The position numbers were made by a program, and so were the translations under genes. Shown in pieces: positions 22,233 to 30,420 of a DNA stretch of 45,404 nt. Origin of the DNA: Sporichthya sp. Lineage in GTDB: Bacteria; Actinomycetota; Actinomycetes; Sporichthyales; Sporichthyaceae. Below the pieces are notes generated by a model. It saw nothing but the letters and a program-made list of their open reading frames with translations, searched no databases and was not told the DNA's origin. The stretch covers positions 1-45,404 of the forward strand of contig NZ_JACDFE010000006.1 in the NCBI RefSeq assembly GCF_013815995.1, read 5' to 3'. Numbering within the stretch: position 1 is the first letter of the stretch; the number at the start of each line of letters is the position of its first letter.

Positions 22233-22738
22233 CTGAGGTCGCCGTCCCTGCGGTCCCGCGCTACCTCGCCCAGGAGACGCCCTGGCGCAAGGCCGACAGC
22301 CTGCTGTCCTCGGCGGTGACCCTCGTCGGCCTGGTCGGGGTGGGGATCGCCTGGGTCGGGGTCAGTGGCGAGGCGGACTTCGACAATCAGCAGAGCTGGC
22401 TGATGGTGGCGATCGGCGCGGGCGTCATCCTCGGGCTGGGAATGTCGTGGTGGCTCCTGGTGGGTTTCCGTGAGGTTCGCCGGGCCCAACGCGAGTTCGT
22501 GGCGGACCTGCGCCTCACCCGGAAGCTTCTGCCCACGACGGGTGAGCCGGCCCTGTCCCGGGCGGCGCGACCCGCTGCTGTCGCGCCGGCCCACTCCGAC
22601 GACCTCGTGACCGGTGAGCGGATGACCCTCGTCCACCGGTCCACCTGCCCCATGGTGGCGGGCAAGCCGATCGTGAACCTCGACCGCGCTCAGGCCGCCG
22701 CTCGGCGACTCGACGAGTGCAAGGTGTGCCTGCAATGA
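22229..22738 (+). CDS. Two-span membrane protein with Ada-like Cys/His tail
   Basis: A 169-residue protein. Two TM segments (LLSSAVTLVGLVGVGIAWVGV and WLMVAIGAGVILGLGMSWWLLV), a basic amphipathic stretch, then a compact end: MTLVHRSTCPMVAGKPIVNLDRAQAAARRLDECKVCLQ contains H-x3-C ... C-x2-C. This resembles the small zinc-binding module of Ada-type proteins (H..dC.....K........A...gy.pCkvC). A membrane-tethered metal or cofactor site on the cytoplasmic side is plausible. No family name can be given for the whole. It overlaps the permease gene by ATGA. Confidence 0.7.
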   Translation: MTEVAVPAVPRYLAQETPWRKADSLLSSAVTLVGLVGVGIAWVGVSGEADFDNQQSWLMVAIGAGVILGLGMSWWLLVGFREVRRAQREFVADLRLTRKLLPTTGEPALSRAARPAAVAPAHSDDLVTGERMTLVHRSTCPMVAGKPIVNLDRAQAAARRLDECKVCLQ

Positions 22739-24684
22739 ACGAGTACATCCCGTACATCATCTTCGGGGTCACCTCCGGGGCCGTCTTCGGGATCTCCGCG
22801 ATGGGTCTGGTCCTGACCTACAAGACCTCGGGTGTGTTCAACATCGCCCACGGCGCCGTGTGTGCCGCCGGCGCCTACGTCTTCTACTCGCTGCGCCAGC
22901 AGGCCGACCTGCCCTGGCCGGTGGCCGCCGCCCTCGTGGTGTGCGTCTTCGGGCCGCTGATGGGGATCGTCCTGGAGCGTCTCGCCGTGGCCTTCAGCGG
23001 CGTCCCCACCGCCTTCAAGATCGTCGGGACCGTCGGATTGCTGGTGGCCCTGCAGTCGCTCATCACGCTGATCTACGGGAGCACGAGCCGGGTCTTCGAC
23101 CCCTTCCTGCCCCAGGGGGAAGCGTTCTCGGTCTCCGGCACCAAGGTGAACTACGAGCAGGTCATCATCCTGTTGCTGGGCTTCGCGGCGGCCGGCGCCC
23201 TGGTGACGTTCTTCCGACTGTCCCGGCTGGGAACGGCCATGCGCGGAGTCGTCGACGATCCAGCCCTGCTGGACCTGACCGGCGATTCTCCGACCCGGGT
23301 TCGCCGGTACGCGTGGATCATCGGATCGTCGTTCGCGGCGATGTCGGGCGTCCTGTTCGCGTCCACGCAGGCCCAGATCGACGTCAACGTCCTGACCCTG
23401 TTGGTGGTGCAGGCGTTCGGGGCCGCCACCATCGCGCGCTTCCAAAGCCTACCGCTGTGCATCGTGGGCGGGATCGTCGTCGGGCTGCTCCAGAAGCTCG
23501 TGAGCAAGGAGATCACCGCCTACCCGGATCTGCAGGGACTCGACCTGGCAACACCGTTCATCGTCCTGTTCATCGGTCTGCTGGTGATTCCGCGGCGCAA
23601 ACTCGTCGAGACGGGCCGTCAGATCCGAGCGAAGGCCGTTCCGCCGAGCCGCGTCCCCCGCCCGTTCCGAGCGGCCGGGTACGGGACCACATTGCTCGTC
23701 GCGCTCGCAATCCCGCAGCTGTGGTTCGTCGGTGCGCACCTTCCCGCCTACAACCAGGCCCTCACCCAGGTCACCCTGTTCGTCTCGCTCCACCTGCTGG
23801 TCCGTACGTCCGGACAGATCTCGCTCTGCCACTTCGGGTTTGCCGCCATCGGAGCGATCGGGCTGGGCCATATGCAGGGCTATGGCATGCCTTTCGCGCT
23901 CGCCGTGATCATCGGTGGGCTGCTCTGCATCCCGCCCGCGCTGCTGATCGCCATCCCCGCGATCCGCCTGTCCGGCCTCTACCTCGCGTTGGCCACGCTG
24001 GGCTTCGGGATCATGCTCGCGCAGTTCTGCTACGGCAAGAGCTACATGTTCGGCTTCGGCAGCCTGGCCACCGAGCGCCCGGCGGGCTTCAGCGATGACG
24101 AGACCTACTACTACCTCCTGCTGGGGGTAGCCGTCGCGTCGGTGATCGCCGTGCTGGTCATCGAGCGCTCCCGGCTCGGTCGGGTGCTGCGCGGCCTGTC
24201 CGATTCCCCGGTCGCGCTGCAGACGCTCGGACTCTCCGTCAACGTCGCCCGCGTCATCGTCTTCTGCATCTCGGGCTTCATGGCCGGAATCAGCGGGGCG
24301 TTGTACGGCTCGCTCTTCGGCTCGGTCAGCGCGTCGACGTTCAACTACGTCAACTCTCTGGTCATCCTGGCCGTCCTGGCCATCTCCGGTCGCCGGGTCA
24401 TGTCGGCGGCGATCGTGGCGCCGGTGTTGCTCTACGTCATCCCGAACTACATCGGCGACCCCGACATGAACACCATGCTCCAGATGGCGTTCGGTTTGGC
24501 GGCCATGTTCGCAGCCGCGAATGCTCAGGGTGGATGGGACGTGCCCTTCACCCGCCTCGCGGAGCGATCGAGCGATCGCCTTCGGGGGCCCGCCGAGGCC
24601 CGGCTTCGACGGCTGGAAGCACATGACGGCCCGTCAGACAAAGCACAACCCGTTCACGGACCTCGGGTGCCGGTCACTCGCTAG
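22735..24684 (+). CDS. Fused LivH-LivM branched-chain-amino-acid-type ABC permease
   Basis: A 649-residue protein joining two permease halves. Residues 1-290 are LivH-like: FGVTSGAVFGISAMGLVLTYKTSGVFNIAHGA and the cytoplasmic EAA-type loop RLSRLGTAMRGVVDDPALLDLTG. Residues 315-620 are LivM-like: SLHLLVRTSGQISLCHFGFAAIGA and the loop ERSRLGRVLRGLSDSPVALQTLGL. About 16-18 TM segments form the whole membrane pore in one chain. The hydrophilic tail is extra. HAAT-family transporters carry amino acids but also many other small acids and lipophilic compounds. The neighbouring genes argue against plain leucine uptake. Encoded with its receptor and two ATPases. Confidence 0.9.
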   Translation: MNEYIPYIIFGVTSGAVFGISAMGLVLTYKTSGVFNIAHGAVCAAGAYVFYSLRQQADLPWPVAAALVVCVFGPLMGIVLERLAVAFSGVPTAFKIVGTVGLLVALQSLITLIYGSTSRVFDPFLPQGEAFSVSGTKVNYEQVIILLLGFAAAGALVTFFRLSRLGTAMRGVVDDPALLDLTGDSPTRVRRYAWIIGSSFAAMSGVLFASTQAQIDVNVLTLLVVQAFGAATIARFQSLPLCIVGGIVVGLLQKLVSKEITAYPDLQGLDLATPFIVLFIGLLVIPRRKLVETGRQIRAKAVPPSRVPRPFRAAGYGTTLLVALAIPQLWFVGAHLPAYNQALTQVTLFVSLHLLVRTSGQISLCHFGFAAIGAIGLGHMQGYGMPFALAVIIGGLLCIPPALLIAIPAIRLSGLYLALATLGFGIMLAQFCYGKSYMFGFGSLATERPAGFSDDETYYYLLLGVAVASVIAVLVIERSRLGRVLRGLSDSPVALQTLGLSVNVARVIVFCISGFMAGISGALYGSLFGSVSASTFNYVNSLVILAVLAISGRRVMSAAIVAPVLLYVIPNYIGDPDMNTMLQMAFGLAAMFAAANAQGGWDVPFTRLAERSSDRLRGPAEARLRRLEAHDGPSDKAQPVHGPRVPVTR

Positions 24685-24735
24685 GTCCACGGCCGTGCGG
24701 TTCACCTTCCTCTTCTCCCAAGGGTACGGACTTCG

Positions 24736-26193
24736 ATGTCAAACACCATCCGCAGTCGTCAGATGCTCGCAGTGGCAGCCGTTGTCGGCGTGCTGGTCGC
24801 GGGGTGCGGTACCCGCGTCGCCGACGACCGCATCATCAGCGCGGAGGGCGGCGCTGCGGGTGTCGCGGTGCCGGCGGGGGCAACCTCGACCGGCGAGACG
24901 GTCGTCGCGGCGACGACCGAAAGCGGCCCGGCGGTCGCGGCCCTGACGCCCCAGGGCGCTGCGGCCCAGGGCACTGCGGCGACGAACTCCGCTCCCGAAG
25001 CCGCAGCCTCCGCGGGCGGGCAGTCCGCGGCCGCCAAGGGCTCCACCCCTCAGGTGGCGAGCGGACCCAACGCGCCCTGCACCACCAAGCTCGCTCCGAT
25101 CGTGATCGGACAGACCCTGGTCAGTTCCGGCGTGGTGGGCGCGGCGCTCGGCAATCTGCGGCTGGGACTGAACATCTGGGCGCAGGCCGTGAACGCCCGG
25201 GGTGGTGTGCAGTGCCACCCGGTGCAGGTTTACAGCATGGACGACGGGTCCGATCCGGCGCGCGTGCAGTCCAACATGAACGAGCTCGTGAACAACAAGG
25301 GTGCCGTGGCCATCCTGGCGGCGGGTGATCCGATCCCCGACACCGCCTTGCAGAGCTCGGCCGAGCGACTCAAGGTGCCCGTGATCGGCGGCGACCTGAA
25401 CTCCGTCACCTGGACCAAGAGCCCCTATCTCTTCCCGCAAGGAGGGGGAGCCTTCGCGTCGTACGCCGGCGGGATCAAGGAGGCCGGGGAGGCATTCAAG
25501 GGACGCCGAGCCGGCTTGATGTACTGCGTGGAGGCGAACATCTGTAGCGCCATCGCCGGGAACTGGGATCAGATCGCCCAATGGGGTGGGCTCGCACAGG
25601 GGGCGGCAAAGGCGGTTTCCATCACCGCCACCGACTACACCGCCGAGTGCCAGGTCATGAAGAACGACGGCGTGGACACCCTGCTGACCGCGGTGGATGG
25701 ATCCGCGGTGTCCCGGATCGTGCGTAGCTGTGCGGCGCTCGGCTACCGGCCGGCGATCGTGACGCCGGCGCTCGCCATCAACCCCCAGGTTGCGGCCGAC
25801 CCCAACGCACAGAAGAACACCCTGTGGCTCGGCACCTCCGTGATTCCGTTCAACTCCACCGATACGCCCGCCGGCAAGGAGTTCAACCAGGACGCGGCCC
25901 GGTACGCACCGGGCACGGCGCTGGACCAGTCGACCGTGATGGGCTGGGTGTCCGGCAAGCTCTTCGCGGCCGCGATGGGCAAGGTCCACACCGACACGCG
26001 GACCCAAACGGTCACCTCGGCGACGGTGCTGAAGGGCCTCGGGCTGATCAAGAACGAGACTCTCAACGGCGCCGCACCGCCGCTGACCTTCACCGCGGGC
26101 AAGCCCACTCCGCCGACCAACTGCTACTACATCGTCTCGGTGTCCGAGGGTGGCTTCCGCGCTCCGAAGGGCGGGCGGATGTCATGCTTCTGA
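24736..26193 (+). CDS. HAAT-type ABC transporter solute-binding lipoprotein
   Basis: A 485-residue lipoprotein with lipobox VAGC (Cys 24) and an unusually long Ala/Thr/Gly-rich linker (about residues 35-110). A periplasmic-binding fold of the leucine/amide type (PBP I) follows: IVIGQTLVSSGVVGAALGNLRLGLNIWAQAVNARGGV, VYSMDDGSDPARVQSNMNELV, AILAAGDPIPDTALQSSAERLKVPVIGGD and a C-terminal CYYIVSVSEGGFR. It delivers substrate to the fused permease upstream. The long tether may let the receptor reach through a thick envelope, which is inference. Start at ATG 24736, 51 bases after the permease stop. The 3' end overlaps livG by 10 bases. Confidence 0.9.
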   Translation: MSNTIRSRQMLAVAAVVGVLVAGCGTRVADDRIISAEGGAAGVAVPAGATSTGETVVAATTESGPAVAALTPQGAAAQGTAATNSAPEAAASAGGQSAAAKGSTPQVASGPNAPCTTKLAPIVIGQTLVSSGVVGAALGNLRLGLNIWAQAVNARGGVQCHPVQVYSMDDGSDPARVQSNMNELVNNKGAVAILAAGDPIPDTALQSSAERLKVPVIGGDLNSVTWTKSPYLFPQGGGAFASYAGGIKEAGEAFKGRRAGLMYCVEANICSAIAGNWDQIAQWGGLAQGAAKAVSITATDYTAECQVMKNDGVDTLLTAVDGSAVSRIVRSCAALGYRPAIVTPALAINPQVAADPNAQKNTLWLGTSVIPFNSTDTPAGKEFNQDAARYAPGTALDQSTVMGWVSGKLFAAAMGKVHTDTRTQTVTSATVLKGLGLIKNETLNGAAPPLTFTAGKPTPPTNCYYIVSVSEGGFRAPKGGRMSCF

Positions 26194-26990
26194 CCCCGGC
26201 GGAGTCCGGTCTTCAGCTTAAGGACCTGGTGGTGCGATTCGGCGGCCTGGTGGCCGTCGACACCGTGTCCCTGCACGCGCCCGCCGCACGCCTGACCGGG
26301 CTCATCGGCCCGAACGGCGCGGGGAAGACCACGACGTTCAACGCGATCACGGGCCTGAACCGTCCGACGTCCGGCCACGTCCGGCTCAACGGCCAGGACA
26401 TCAGCAAACTCCCGCCCCAGGCCAGAGCGCAACGCGGCCTCGGCCGCACGTTCCAGCGGATGGAGCTGTTCGATTCGCTGACCGTGCGGGAGAACGTGGC
26501 GCTTGGGCGAGAAGCAGGCATGGCGGGGTCGAACCCGCTGCGCTTCCTGCGCTGCGGTGCGGCCGAGCGCCGCCAGGTGCGAACTGCCGCGACCGAAGCG
26601 ATGGAGCTGAGCGGGATCACAGCACTCGCGGATCGGCGCCCGGCCGATCTCTCCACCGGCCAGCGCCGGCTCGTGGAGCTGGCCCGGGTCATCGCCAGCG
26701 GCTTCGGCATGCTGCTGCTCGACGAACCCAGCAGCGGACTCGACAAGGCGGAGACCCATCGGTTCGGCGAGACCCTCCGGACCCTGGTCGATGAGCGGGG
26801 GGTGGGCATCCTCTGCGTGGAGCACGACATGGCGCTCGTGATGAGGGTGTGCGACTACATCTACGTCCTCGACTTCGGCAAGCCCATCTTCAACGGCACA
26901 GCGTCGCAGGTCGCGGGAAGTCCCATCGTCAAGTCGGCGTACCTCGGCAGTGAGGCTGTCGAAGAGGCACTGGCGGGGAGGTCCGCGTGA
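26184..26990 (+). CDS. LivG-type ABC transporter ATP-binding protein
   Basis: A 268-residue ATPase. Walker A GPNGAGKTTTFN, LivG-specific GRTFQRMELFDSLTVRENVALG, an ABC signature that reads DLSTGQRRLVELARV (G-Q instead of the usual SGGQ), Walker B LLLDEPSSGLD, and the H-loop CVEHDM followed by the typical tail VCDYIYVLDFGKPIFNGTASQV. It hydrolyses ATP to drive the fused LivH-LivM permease. It begins inside the 3' end of the receptor gene and overlaps livF by GTGA. Confidence 0.92.
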   Translation: MLLTPAESGLQLKDLVVRFGGLVAVDTVSLHAPAARLTGLIGPNGAGKTTTFNAITGLNRPTSGHVRLNGQDISKLPPQARAQRGLGRTFQRMELFDSLTVRENVALGREAGMAGSNPLRFLRCGAAERRQVRTAATEAMELSGITALADRRPADLSTGQRRLVELARVIASGFGMLLLDEPSSGLDKAETHRFGETLRTLVDERGVGILCVEHDMALVMRVCDYIYVLDFGKPIFNGTASQVAGSPIVKSAYLGSEAVEEALAGRSA

Positions 26991-27685
26991 CGCTGGTGCT
27001 GGAGAACCTGGCTGCGGGATACGGCGGCACCACCGTGCTGCGCGGCATCAATCTGGTGGTCCCGCCGTCCAGTGTGGTCGCCCTCCTCGGGGCCAACGGG
27101 GCCGGGAAGACGACCCTGCTGCGGGTGGCCTCCGGCCTGCTGAAACCCAGCGCGGGACGGATCCACCTGGAGGGGCGGGACGTGACGGGCTCGTCGCCGC
27201 ATCAGCTCGTTCGCCGCGGCGTCTGTCACGTCCCGGAGGGGCGCGGAGTGTTCCCGAGCCTCACCGTCCGGGAGAACCTGGTCCTGCAGTCGGTGGCCGG
27301 AAACGAGTCGGACGCGATCGCGCGGGCCGTGAGCGCGTTCCCGCGGCTGGGGGAGCGCTTGTCCCAGCTGGCGGGGACGATGAGCGGCGGCGAGCAGCAG
27401 ATGCTCGCCCTCGCCCGCGCCTACATCCAATCCCCGCGCCTCATCCTGCTCGACGAGGTCTCGATGGGACTGGCACCGAAGATCGTCGATGAGATCTTCG
27501 AATTCCTCGCCATGCTCGCCCAGTCCGGGGCGAGCCTGCTGCTCGTCGAGCAGTACGTGACTCGAGCCCTCGAGGTTGCCGACTTCGTCTACCTGATCAA
27601 CCGCGGAGAGATTGCCTTCGCCGGCGAGCCGAGTGAACTCGACGCCGCGGATGTCTTCAAGGCCTACGTCGGCGTCGGACTCTGA
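26987..27685 (+). CDS. LivF-type ABC transporter ATP-binding protein
   Basis: A 232-residue second ATPase of the pair. Walker A GANGAGKTTLLR, CHVPEGRGVFPSLTVRENL (LivF hallmark), signature TMSGGEQQMLALARA, Walker B LILLDEVSMGLAPKI, and H-loop region LLVEQYVTRALEVADFVYLINRGEIAFAG. It makes the heterodimeric ATPase with the LivG-type protein. GTG start in the GTGA overlap with the preceding gene. Confidence 0.93.
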   Translation: MTLVLENLAAGYGGTTVLRGINLVVPPSSVVALLGANGAGKTTLLRVASGLLKPSAGRIHLEGRDVTGSSPHQLVRRGVCHVPEGRGVFPSLTVRENLVLQSVAGNESDAIARAVSAFPRLGERLSQLAGTMSGGEQQMLALARAYIQSPRLILLDEVSMGLAPKIVDEIFEFLAMLAQSGASLLLVEQYVTRALEVADFVYLINRGEIAFAGEPSELDAADVFKAYVGVGL

Positions 27686-27726
27686 GGCAGCAGCCGTATC
27701 TCAACCCACCAGAGCGGAGCTTTCCC

Positions 27727-29316
27727 ATGTACGACGTCATCGTTGTCGGCGGAGGACACAACGGCCTCACCTCGGCCGCGTATCTCGCCAAGGCCGGCAA
27801 GAAGGTCGTGGTGCTGGAGGCGAATCCCAAGGTCGGCGGGTTCGTGGTGACCGACGAGGTGCCCGGCGCCCCGGGATTCCTGATGAACACCTACGCGATC
27901 GAGTTCCCCTTCCGGCACATCCGGCCCTCGGTGGTCGATGAGCTCGATCTCGCCCGGCACGGGTTGCGATGGATGCACCCGGACCCGCACAACACCCACC
28001 TCGGTCCGGACGGCACGTCGTTCTCGCTGTACCGCGACCTTGATCGCACGTGCCAGTCCATCGCCAAGCTGTCCCAGCGCGACGCCGAGTACTACGCGAG
28101 CTGGATGAAGCCGGTCATGGACATCACCTACGCGGCGATCCCTTACCTGCTGGACCACCCCACCCGGCCGAGCCCGAAGACGGTCGCCAGCCTGCTCCTG
28201 CGCCTGGCCAAAGCCCGGAAGAATCTCCTGCCGGGAGCCCGGATCCTGCTGTCGTCCCCCCTGCAGATCCTGGACGGCTTCGAGTGCGAGGAACTCAAGG
28301 CGTTCTTCGCCATGAACGTCGTCACCGGCGCGTTCCGCCCCCTCGACGAGCCGCTGAACACCTCGATCTTCATGTACTTCGCCTTCCTGCACCTCTTCCC
28401 CCTGCAGCGACCCGTGGGCGGCGCCGGGGCGTTCTCCGAAGCGCTGGCGGCGGCGGTCCGCTCCGAGGGCGGCGAGGTCCGCACTTCCGCTCCCGTCGCG
28501 CGGATCCTGGTCGAGGGCGGCCGAGCCACCGGCGTGGCCCTCATGTCCGGTGAGCAGGTGCGGGCCAAGGAGGTCATGGCGGCGATCGACCCCACCTCGC
28601 TCTTCACCAAACTGGTAGGCCCGGCTGACCTGTCCCCCCGGACGCAGGACGAGGTCAACCGCATGCAGGTGCTCTCCAGCGGTATCAGCCACTTCAAGGG
28701 CGACATCGCCGTGGACTGCCGACCGACCTTTCCCAAGCACGACATCGGCGATGAGCACCTCGGTGGGCTGAGCTTCACGCCCAGCGTCGACTACGTCCAG
28801 CGGTTGATGAACAAGATCAAGGTGGGCGAACTCGCCGACGAGATCCCGTTCTACATCGCGATTCCCTCCGTGCTCGATCGGAGCCTGGTTCCCCCGGGCA
28901 GCCGGGGGGAGAGCATCTTCGTCTGGGTGGGTGCGGTGCCCTACGAGCTGTCCGGAGGGAAGACCTGGCCGCAGGCCAAGGCGGACTATCTCGAGCGCGT
29001 CATCGATCACCTCGAGGAGTACTCGCCCGACATCCGCGGCAGTGTGATCGCCGCCCACGCCAGCAGCCCTCGCGACTTCAACGAGCCCTGGGCGTACCGC
29101 GGCTCCTCGCGCGCGGTCGACCTGATCCCCTCGCAGAGCGGCCCGTGGCGGCCCAGCCCGTCGATCGCCGGCTACCGGACACCTATCGACGGTCTCTGGC
29201 ACACCGGCCACGGCGCCCACCCGATGTCGGGGACGAACGGCTGGCCGGGACGCACCGCCGCGCACACGTTGCTCAAGGCAACCCGCAACCACCCGCTTCG
29301 CCGTCGCAAGCCCTGA
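27727..29316 (+). CDS. CrtI/phytoene-dehydrogenase-like FAD oxidoreductase
   Basis: A 529-residue flavoprotein of the phytoene desaturase/amine oxidase superfamily. The N-terminal dinucleotide fold is DVIVVGGGHNGLTSAAYLAKAGKKVVVLEANPKVGG. The C-terminal FAD end GLWHTGHGAHPMSGTNGWPGRTAA is typical of the NAD(P)/FAD-dependent CrtI-like subgroup. The centre (VGGAGAFSEALAAAVRSEGGEVRTSAPVARILVEGGRATGVAL) is the second FAD-contact block. Such enzymes desaturate, isomerise or oxidise isoprenoid and other hydrophobic chains. It follows livF by 41 bases and starts the enzymatic half of the operon. The substrate is unknown. Confidence 0.88.
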   Translation: MYDVIVVGGGHNGLTSAAYLAKAGKKVVVLEANPKVGGFVVTDEVPGAPGFLMNTYAIEFPFRHIRPSVVDELDLARHGLRWMHPDPHNTHLGPDGTSFSLYRDLDRTCQSIAKLSQRDAEYYASWMKPVMDITYAAIPYLLDHPTRPSPKTVASLLLRLAKARKNLLPGARILLSSPLQILDGFECEELKAFFAMNVVTGAFRPLDEPLNTSIFMYFAFLHLFPLQRPVGGAGAFSEALAAAVRSEGGEVRTSAPVARILVEGGRATGVALMSGEQVRAKEVMAAIDPTSLFTKLVGPADLSPRTQDEVNRMQVLSSGISHFKGDIAVDCRPTFPKHDIGDEHLGGLSFTPSVDYVQRLMNKIKVGELADEIPFYIAIPSVLDRSLVPPGSRGESIFVWVGAVPYELSGGKTWPQAKADYLERVIDHLEEYSPDIRGSVIAAHASSPRDFNEPWAYRGSSRAVDLIPSQSGPWRPSPSIAGYRTPIDGLWHTGHGAHPMSGTNGWPGRTAAHTLLKATRNHPLRRRKP

Positions 29317-29378
29317 GGTCGCCCCCGACCCTCGACCGTCGCATGACCCGACCAGAGCATGAATCCGAGGAGCCCTCC

Positions 29379-30419
29379 ATGCCCTTGACCGAGCAGTCGA
29401 TCATTCGCGCCGCCCCGGGCCGGCCCAGACTCGATGCCGCCGTCGAGTCCTGGCACGGGCATCCCCGGTCCGACCATCCACGGTGGAACGAGTCGGCGTG
29501 GTTCGGGTTCATGGTTCCCGAGCGCAACATCAACGGCTGGCTCTACTACTGGCACCGACCCCACATGAATCTGTCAGCCGGCGGCGTCGCCATCTGGGAT
29601 GGCAACGGCGACGAGCAGCACGATTGCCTCTACTTCGATTGGTTCCCGTTCTACACCCATCCCACCGAGGGCGATCACTTCAACTTCACCCTCAACGACG
29701 GTGCCGACACGACCCTGTCGGTCGCCTCACCGCAGCCGTTGGAGACCTACGAGGTTCGCTACGAGAAGCGTGAGGTCTCGCTGAACCTGTCCTACCGCGC
29801 GCTGGCCGAGGCGCAGGCCGACGACTTCGGGGCGTCCGACTCGGTGTCGTTCGGATCGTTCCACTACGACCAGCTCGCCCACGTACAAGGGACGATCGTC
29901 ATCGACGGCGACGAGATCCCCGTGGACGCACCGCACATCCGCGACCGGTCCTGGGGGGTCCGCCATGCCTTTCCGCCCGGCTTGCGTGGCGGTCTCGACC
30001 TCGGCCACGCCGACGACGGCAGCGTGTCCTTCGTCGCGTCGATGTTCTCCAGCGAGTCACTGGGGGAGGACCTCGAGACGACGGAGTCCCTGACCTACGG
30101 CCATTTCGTGATGGACGGGACCCTGAGCACCGGCGTCTCCGGAAGCCGGACCACCTACCGCGACCCCGATGGGGTGGCCCAGCGGGTCGTCATGGACATG
30201 CAGGACGCCGAGGGGCGCTCGGTCCATGCCGAAGGACGACCGACCAACGTCCTGCACTACGACATGTTGTGGCGGACCGACTGGTCCCTGATGCGGTGGG
30301 ACACGATCAACGGTTCCCCCGGGTACGGCGAGTGTCAGGACTTCGCCGACCGGGCCCTCTTCCGGACGCGCCGCCGGCGCAAGCACGCCCTCGCCGCCAC
30401 ATCGTCCGGAGGACGCTGA
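29379..30419 (+). CDS. CrtC/Svf1-like lipocalin-fold protein (DUF7065/DUF7064 type)
   Basis: A 346-residue protein from ATG 29379, with GAGGAG seven bases upstream. Seen: WNESAWFGFMVPERNINGWLYYWHRPHMNLSAGGVAIWDG, DCLYFDWFPFYTHP, HYDQLAHVQGTIVIDGDEIPVDAPHIRDRSWGVRH, and GYGECQDFADRALFR near the end. The pattern (domain of paired beta-barrels, H-I-R-D-R-SWG) fits the hydroxyneurosporene-synthase/AttH-like proteins now split as DUF7064/DUF7065. Relatives bind or hydrate terpenoid or sterol-like lipids. The neighbouring flavoprotein and kinase suggest a pathway on one hydrophobic substrate. Confidence 0.75.
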   Translation: MPLTEQSIIRAAPGRPRLDAAVESWHGHPRSDHPRWNESAWFGFMVPERNINGWLYYWHRPHMNLSAGGVAIWDGNGDEQHDCLYFDWFPFYTHPTEGDHFNFTLNDGADTTLSVASPQPLETYEVRYEKREVSLNLSYRALAEAQADDFGASDSVSFGSFHYDQLAHVQGTIVIDGDEIPVDAPHIRDRSWGVRHAFPPGLRGGLDLGHADDGSVSFVASMFSSESLGEDLETTESLTYGHFVMDGTLSTGVSGSRTTYRDPDGVAQRVVMDMQDAEGRSVHAEGRPTNVLHYDMLWRTDWSLMRWDTINGSPGYGECQDFADRALFRTRRRRKHALAATSSGGR

Positions 30420-30420
30420 G

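Noticed and set aside
24739-26007. Long minus-strand frame under the receptor lipoprotein, and similar ones under ppx (1092-2117) and cbs (38584-39852)
   Set aside because: All mirror a well-identified gene on the other strand and lack any family signature or ribosome site.
27664-29292. Long open frame on the minus strand under the CrtI-like gene
   Set aside because: The plus strand encodes a complete flavoprotein with FAD motifs at both ends. The minus frame is Arg/Gly/Asp-rich without motifs, a normal effect of high third-position GC.
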